DNA from: Nautilus pompilius
Taxonomy: Eukaryota > Mollusca > Cephalopoda > Nautilida > Nautilidae
Length of the DNA stretch: 64,000 nucleotides
Direction: 5' to 3'
NCBI GenBank assembly: GCA_018389105.1
Contig: JACATO010000643.1
Span: 678,501 to 742,500 of the forward strand
The notes under the pieces are model-generated. The model had not been told where the DNA came from and made no database searches. It saw only the letters and a list, made by a program, of their open reading frames with translations. The position numbers were made by a program, and so were the translations under genes. Positions within the stretch are counted from its first letter, which is position 1. Each line of letters opens with the position of its first letter. This document shows, in pieces, positions 59,560 to 64,000 of this stretch.

Positions 59560-60110
59560 TTGAATAAATAACAGGTAAGGGGATGTTACACATTTAAAGC
59601 AGTACAAGTTTCAGGATTTAGATGCAGTAATTTGTTACATATTTAGTAAAGCTTTCCCTTAATTAAATATAATCTTTTTTTTCTTTTTTAAAATGATTGA
59701 ACTAAAATCATAATATGTAAGTCTTAGTGCAACAATCCTCTGCTGCATGCATTAGCTTATCAATTTCTCAGTTTAATCTTTTTAATAACTAAGTAGAATT
59801 GCTATTCAGATGTTCAATGTCTATTAATTGGAATATAGGATTAAAAATATATCGCTTAGTGATCATCTCAGCATAATCTACACAGACTTAATGCAGTTCT
59901 GTTTTAAATTATAATTTTTGGTAAATACATGCAATATATCATATTGTTTATTTTTCTTCTGTTGCTAGTCATTCTTCCAAATATTCAGTTTACCAGTAAT
60001 TACATCAATATTGATGTTTTCTTAGAAATAATTTTGACATTGACTGTAAATGTTTGAGTAATAATACTTCAGATCCAGTCAAGATGTCTGTGGGTGGACA
60101 AAAAAGTAAA
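59560..60110. other. Non-coding AT-rich DNA
   Basis: Nothing recognised. Confidence 0.55.
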
Positions 60111-60116
60111 GAAATG

Positions 60117-60210
60117 CTATATATATATATATGCAACACGCACGCGCGCACACACACGCACACACACACGCACACGTGCACACACACACACCACACACAC
60201 ACACACACAC
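60117..60210. repeat. (AT)n-(CA)n compound microsatellite
   Basis: A short AT run passes into a CA array with CGCA and CGTG variants. Confidence 0.95.
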
Positions 60211-60214
60211 AATA

Positions 60215-61040
60215 CTGGCATCATAATTGTGGATCTAACAATAAAATAATTTGTGAAGCATATTGGAAGATATTTCAAATTAATGGAGGAACTCTACTTA
60301 GTCTTGCCAAGCAGAATTAAGTTATGTTATTGTGTTTGAATTCTTTAGGAAAGCAGAAACATTTCACTAAACCAAAGGATAATATACTGTAAATTGAATA
60401 CTTAATTATTTTGATTTCAAAAAATCTTGCAAGATAAAAGTAAAAAAAAACAAACTTTGTTTAGATGCATGGGGTTTTATTTTGTATGCACATATATATA
60501 CAACTATACGTAAAAATAAATTGATTTATGTTTGAAATATGGGATACTTCATTAGAGAGTATGTAAAAATTTCTGCTAGCTTCTCTCTATGAATGCAAGT
60601 CATTTTGGATTTGTGATGAAATAAAAAATATAGGCATAATTTAACAAAAAAGTATTTATGCATGTTTATAAGAAAACTTTGTTGTAAATCATACTTTTCT
60701 TTAACTCTATAGTGACTCATAATCCATGGAGACCATAGTTATTTTGTTTTTCATATGATGTAATTATATCTTTTACTTTCTTTACTTGGAGAAATTTTCC
60801 AGTAGACATCATTCCCAAGCCTAAGATCTTCTCTCTCCCACTTTTTTAAAATTCTAATTTTTAATTTAAACAAACCATGATTCTGTATGGTAGAAACCTT
60901 ACTTTTTTGAATTCACTAAATAACTATTAAGCAAATCAGCCACATCAAAGAGGCAAAGGTAGTTTTGTTTCTGTCTCTACAAAGCAATCTTAGGTTGGGT
61001 GCTTACATAAATGTGTGAGGAGCAAGTGTGTTCATGGTTA
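60215..61040. other. Non-coding AT-rich DNA, no gene seen
   Basis: No recognised coding sequence or repeat. Confidence 0.55.
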
Positions 61041-61044
61041 AGGT

Positions 61045-61170
61045 TACCCCATATGCTCAGGAATACTACCAACTTTCATTGGGAACTTATTAGAAATAAT
61101 CTTTTCTAATTTTTAATGAGCAAGAAGCCAAAATTACCATGCTGGGTGTGACATCTTTACTCATATTTAG
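61045..61170 (-). repeat. tRNA-derived SINE fragment, minus orientation
   Basis: ACCCCATATGCTCAGGAATA, then CCAACTTTCATTGGGAAC and TTATTAGAA, parallel the start of the reversed SINE copies. AGCAAGAAGCCAAAATTACC continues the match to the copy at 19.1 kb. Strongly diverged. Confidence 0.45.
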
Positions 61171-61782
61171 CATCAGCTGTAAAAAGCCAAAAGGCAGTCT
61201 TTGCCTATATTTGCATGCCTTTTAGTACATTTTATGTAAATTCCACAAAAATATGATCTTTTGGTTCATTAATGTAGTCATTAAAGATGAAATGATGAGA
61301 ACCACTTATCGAAATAATAACAAACTCTGCAGCATGGACTGGAATGAAAGAGTGAGAAAATCCCCATTATTGTTTAGACACCAGCCATAGACAGATACCC
61401 TTGTGCCATGACAGGAGGCTTTACTGTCATGTTCCACCATGGTGAGCAAATGCACTGCATTAACCTACTACCCACTGGAGCATCATCAACAAGAATCCAC
61501 AAAATGACAAAATCAGTGAAATTTTCATTAATTTTTAATGAATAAATACTTTAAAAAGTATGTTTTAAAGACAGCAGGGGTCTGTATTTTGCTTTTCAAA
61601 AAAAAGAAATTTTATTATATGCTTTTTGTCTTTATATTGAACAAGTAAATAATACATCATTAGACATGCATTTGTTTTGATTTGCAACATCAGTTAGACA
61701 GATCTATCTATGGTGCATGATAAACAGTTAACAAGAAAGCAATTTTTTCCAAAATTTTTTCATGCTATCATAAATTTAGTTT

Positions 61783-61816
61783 CACTCACACACTCACACA
61801 CACACACACACACACA
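61783..61816. repeat. (CA)n microsatellite
   Basis: Directly abuts the left side of the pogo-like element. Confidence 0.95.
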
Positions 61817-61818
61817 AT

Positions 61819-62386
61819 TTGTATCGTGGGTGTTACGTTCCTAGAGCACCCGCGAAGAGTCAAAAACCGCGAATATTGGACGTGGTCCATAAAAATTCCT
61901 ATAAACGTCAAAATATAACGTAAAATATAATAAAAAATATAAGTAAATATATAATAATAATTTAATAAAAAATACAACACTCATCTACATGTGGTAAACT
62001 GGGATGATGCTGGGCTGCATCTGCCTGAGACAGCACCTCGTGGGCAGCAGCCAATCAGCAGCAAGGAGAAAGGAATAACGCTCTCGGATTGGCTACTTTC
62101 AAACCTCCAGCCAACAGCGTTTATTTTATATTGATATTTTGCTGAATTTACGTTAGTATTTATATTACAAAATTAGTAAATTATATTGTTATTAATAATT
62201 TAGCGTTAAAAAGCGTGAAAAAATATATATTTCCACGAAAAATGCCATAAAAAAATCACGGAAGATATTTGTGATTCCGCGAATATGTGGGGGTTTCCAC
62301 GAACAATTATTAGTTAGGTTCTAAGGAAAATTCTGCGAATAACTGGGGCCGCAAATGCTGAACCGCGATTACGCAGGGGTCGACTG
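61819..62386. mobile_element. Non-autonomous pogo/Tigger-like element
   Basis: The right end reversed reads CAGTCGACCCCTGCGTAATC, GCGGTTCAGC, next to TA. This resembles the CAGT-GACCCC type of terminus of pogo/Tigger elements, which target TA. Subterminal CCGCGAA-type repeats occur on both sides (61,850-61,875 and 62,275-62,345). The left terminus itself seems to have been lost into the adjacent CA array. The interior is AT-rich with a GC-richer core at 62,010-62,110 containing two ATTGG/CCAAT boxes. There is no coding capacity. Confidence 0.6.
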
Positions 62387-62389
62387 TAT

Positions 62390-64000
62390 ATATATATATA
62401 TATTTTTTTTTATCTCAAGATCTAATACCTTTTGGATTTTCTTGTTCTCCAGTACAATCTCCATATTGATTGACTTGGTACAGACAAGTGAGATTTATCT
62501 TTAAGTGACATTTAGCAGACATTCACTGTTACTGATGCATTAAAGAGGTGTTTTAAATTAAATAAGGAGAATTCATTTTGCTCTTGAAGTAAACAATCTT
62601 TAGAACAGAAGCCAAAATTTCTTGGAAGCTGAATGTGTTTTTAAAAATGTTTATTTATAGTCATTTTGGAACTTTGTGATGTCTAATTAACAAACAGTTT
62701 CCACAAAAGCACTTGGTTATGATTGCCACTTTGTTAACTGATAGTTTGTGATAACTAAAAAGAATTCATGTAATATTACCTGATTTTTGCATGTGAAAAT
62801 TAATTTTCAAAATCTTTTTCAGTATAAAAATTAGTTATTTGGTTGTTTTTAATTAATTGACTTAACATTATCTGCTTTTATGCTTATTTGGGCTGTGGTT
62901 TCATATGATTTCCAGGCACTTGAAGCCTCTCGACCAACATCTAAAAATGAAAATTTCTAGTAGGGCATTTATAGCATTCTCACATGTTTTGAAGATGGCA
63001 GCAGGAAACTGCCTCAACTATTCATTTCTAGGAATGGCTCTGACCTGTGGACCTGTTGTCCATGAGCAGATAATTGATGAAAGAATGAATGATTAATATG
63101 GTTCTGAGCATAAATGATCTTATTTTTGTATTAACACGATGTAGTTCTTCATTTTAACTACTAGATTTTGTGGAACTTTTAGGCTCAGAAAGTGGTGTGT
63201 TAATTTTAGGTATTTCCCATCACCTTATTTAGTAGTAACTGATGTTGTCTTTTCTTATTGACATCATTGAGTTTTAGTTCTGAGAACTCTCTTTTTGGGT
63301 ACAATGAAGTTAATTTGCAGTATGCATTTCTAGTTTTTGGACTGCAGGTTTATTGGTTCATTATTTTCTATAACTGACAACTTTGATGTGCTTTTTTCAG
63401 CTGCAGTCATGTCCAACAGTTTCACACATCTATATTCAAATTAAAAAATTAATTTTGTCTACTTAGTATCACATTAGCACATTTTCTCATGTGATAAGAT
63501 GGAAAAATCCAATCATTTTCAGGCATTGATTTTGATTGGATTGGTGGAGGTAATTTGCTGTCTGATTTTGACATTGCCTCTTTTGCTATCTGTGACTCAC
63601 TAAGAATTTTTTCTCATTTAATAAAAACAATCAAGAAAAAATTTAAGTTTTCAGAAAACAAAAACAAATTGTTCTGGTTTTAGCAATTGCTCATATTTAG
63701 CAGTTTGTCTGTTGAGAAGGGGAATAGCCGTTGAAACTTGACTTGAGGATTCTTATGTCAGGGAAGGCTTTAAAAGATCTTCCATTTAACTTATCTTGAT
63801 TTTAAATGTCACCTTTGTGAAAAAATAAAATAAAATCTGTACTCTTATGTCTCTAATGTAGACAAAATTATCATTTACTACTCTACACTATTCTCTTTCT
63901 TTGCTCTATATTTTTTTAGCAAATGAAAGTTATCAAGCTTGTAAAACTGTTGTTAAGCAGACTGTAGGGAATGCTGATAAATAATATGCTAGAAAGTCAC
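62390..64000. other. Non-coding AT-rich DNA, no gene seen
   Basis: Begins with a TA microsatellite (62,387-62,402). The 63-codon plus frame at 62,905-63,096 is not recognisable. No exon or RNA gene seen to the end of the window. Confidence 0.55.

Overview
This window is AT-rich eukaryotic DNA. It has very long stretches without coding capacity, CpG depletion outside a few blocks, many microsatellites, and a dense layer of old DNA transposons and tRNA-derived SINEs. No open reading frame can be read as a host gene or exon, so it is most likely intergenic or deep intronic DNA of a large animal genome. The mix of hAT, Tc1/mariner and tRNA-SINE repeats suits a marine invertebrate. A mollusc, perhaps a cephalopod, is my best guess; that is inference, not proof.

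Layout. 1-7,500: a decayed Tc1-like transposase (about 1.7-2.3 kb), otherwise non-coding, with a CpG-retaining segment at 5.5-5.8 kb. 7,500-20,400: scattered tRNA-SINE copies in both orientations, a Tc1-type MITE with matching TIRs and TA target sites (15,360-15,697), and a CpG-retaining segment near 10 kb. 20,400-24,800: a heavily decayed GTF2IRD2-like hAT relic, then a 1.24-kb hAT insertion with TIRs and 8-bp target duplications. 26,400-29,320: a foldback MITE and two dispersed repeat families.

30,883-33,655 is the best preserved object: a 2,773-bp ZBED5/Buster-like hAT transposon with a 16-bp perfect TIR, a perfect 8-bp target duplication, and a minus-strand BED-finger transposase broken by three in-frame stops and frameshifts. 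34,000-45,000: SINEs, one repeat also found at 29 kb, and two copies of a short mariner-like element carrying a DUF4817-type helix-turn-helix relic. 46,690-47,250: the 3' end of a non-LTR reverse transcriptase. 48,150-50,160: a near-identical 1.03-kb tandem duplication whose boundaries lie in CA arrays.

51,900-57,700: three foldback MITE copies, a SINE, a second Tc1-like relic, and a ZMYM1/P52rIPK-type hAT relic on the minus strand. 59,311-59,510: a GC-rich island with closely spaced UUCG-loop hairpins followed by an A-rich run. 61,819-62,386: a pogo/Tigger-like non-autonomous element.

The recognisable coding remnants belong to transposable elements, and all are broken. The window therefore reads as a record of successive transposon invasions. 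Candidate functional host DNA is limited to the unexplained CpG-retaining blocks and perhaps the hairpin island.
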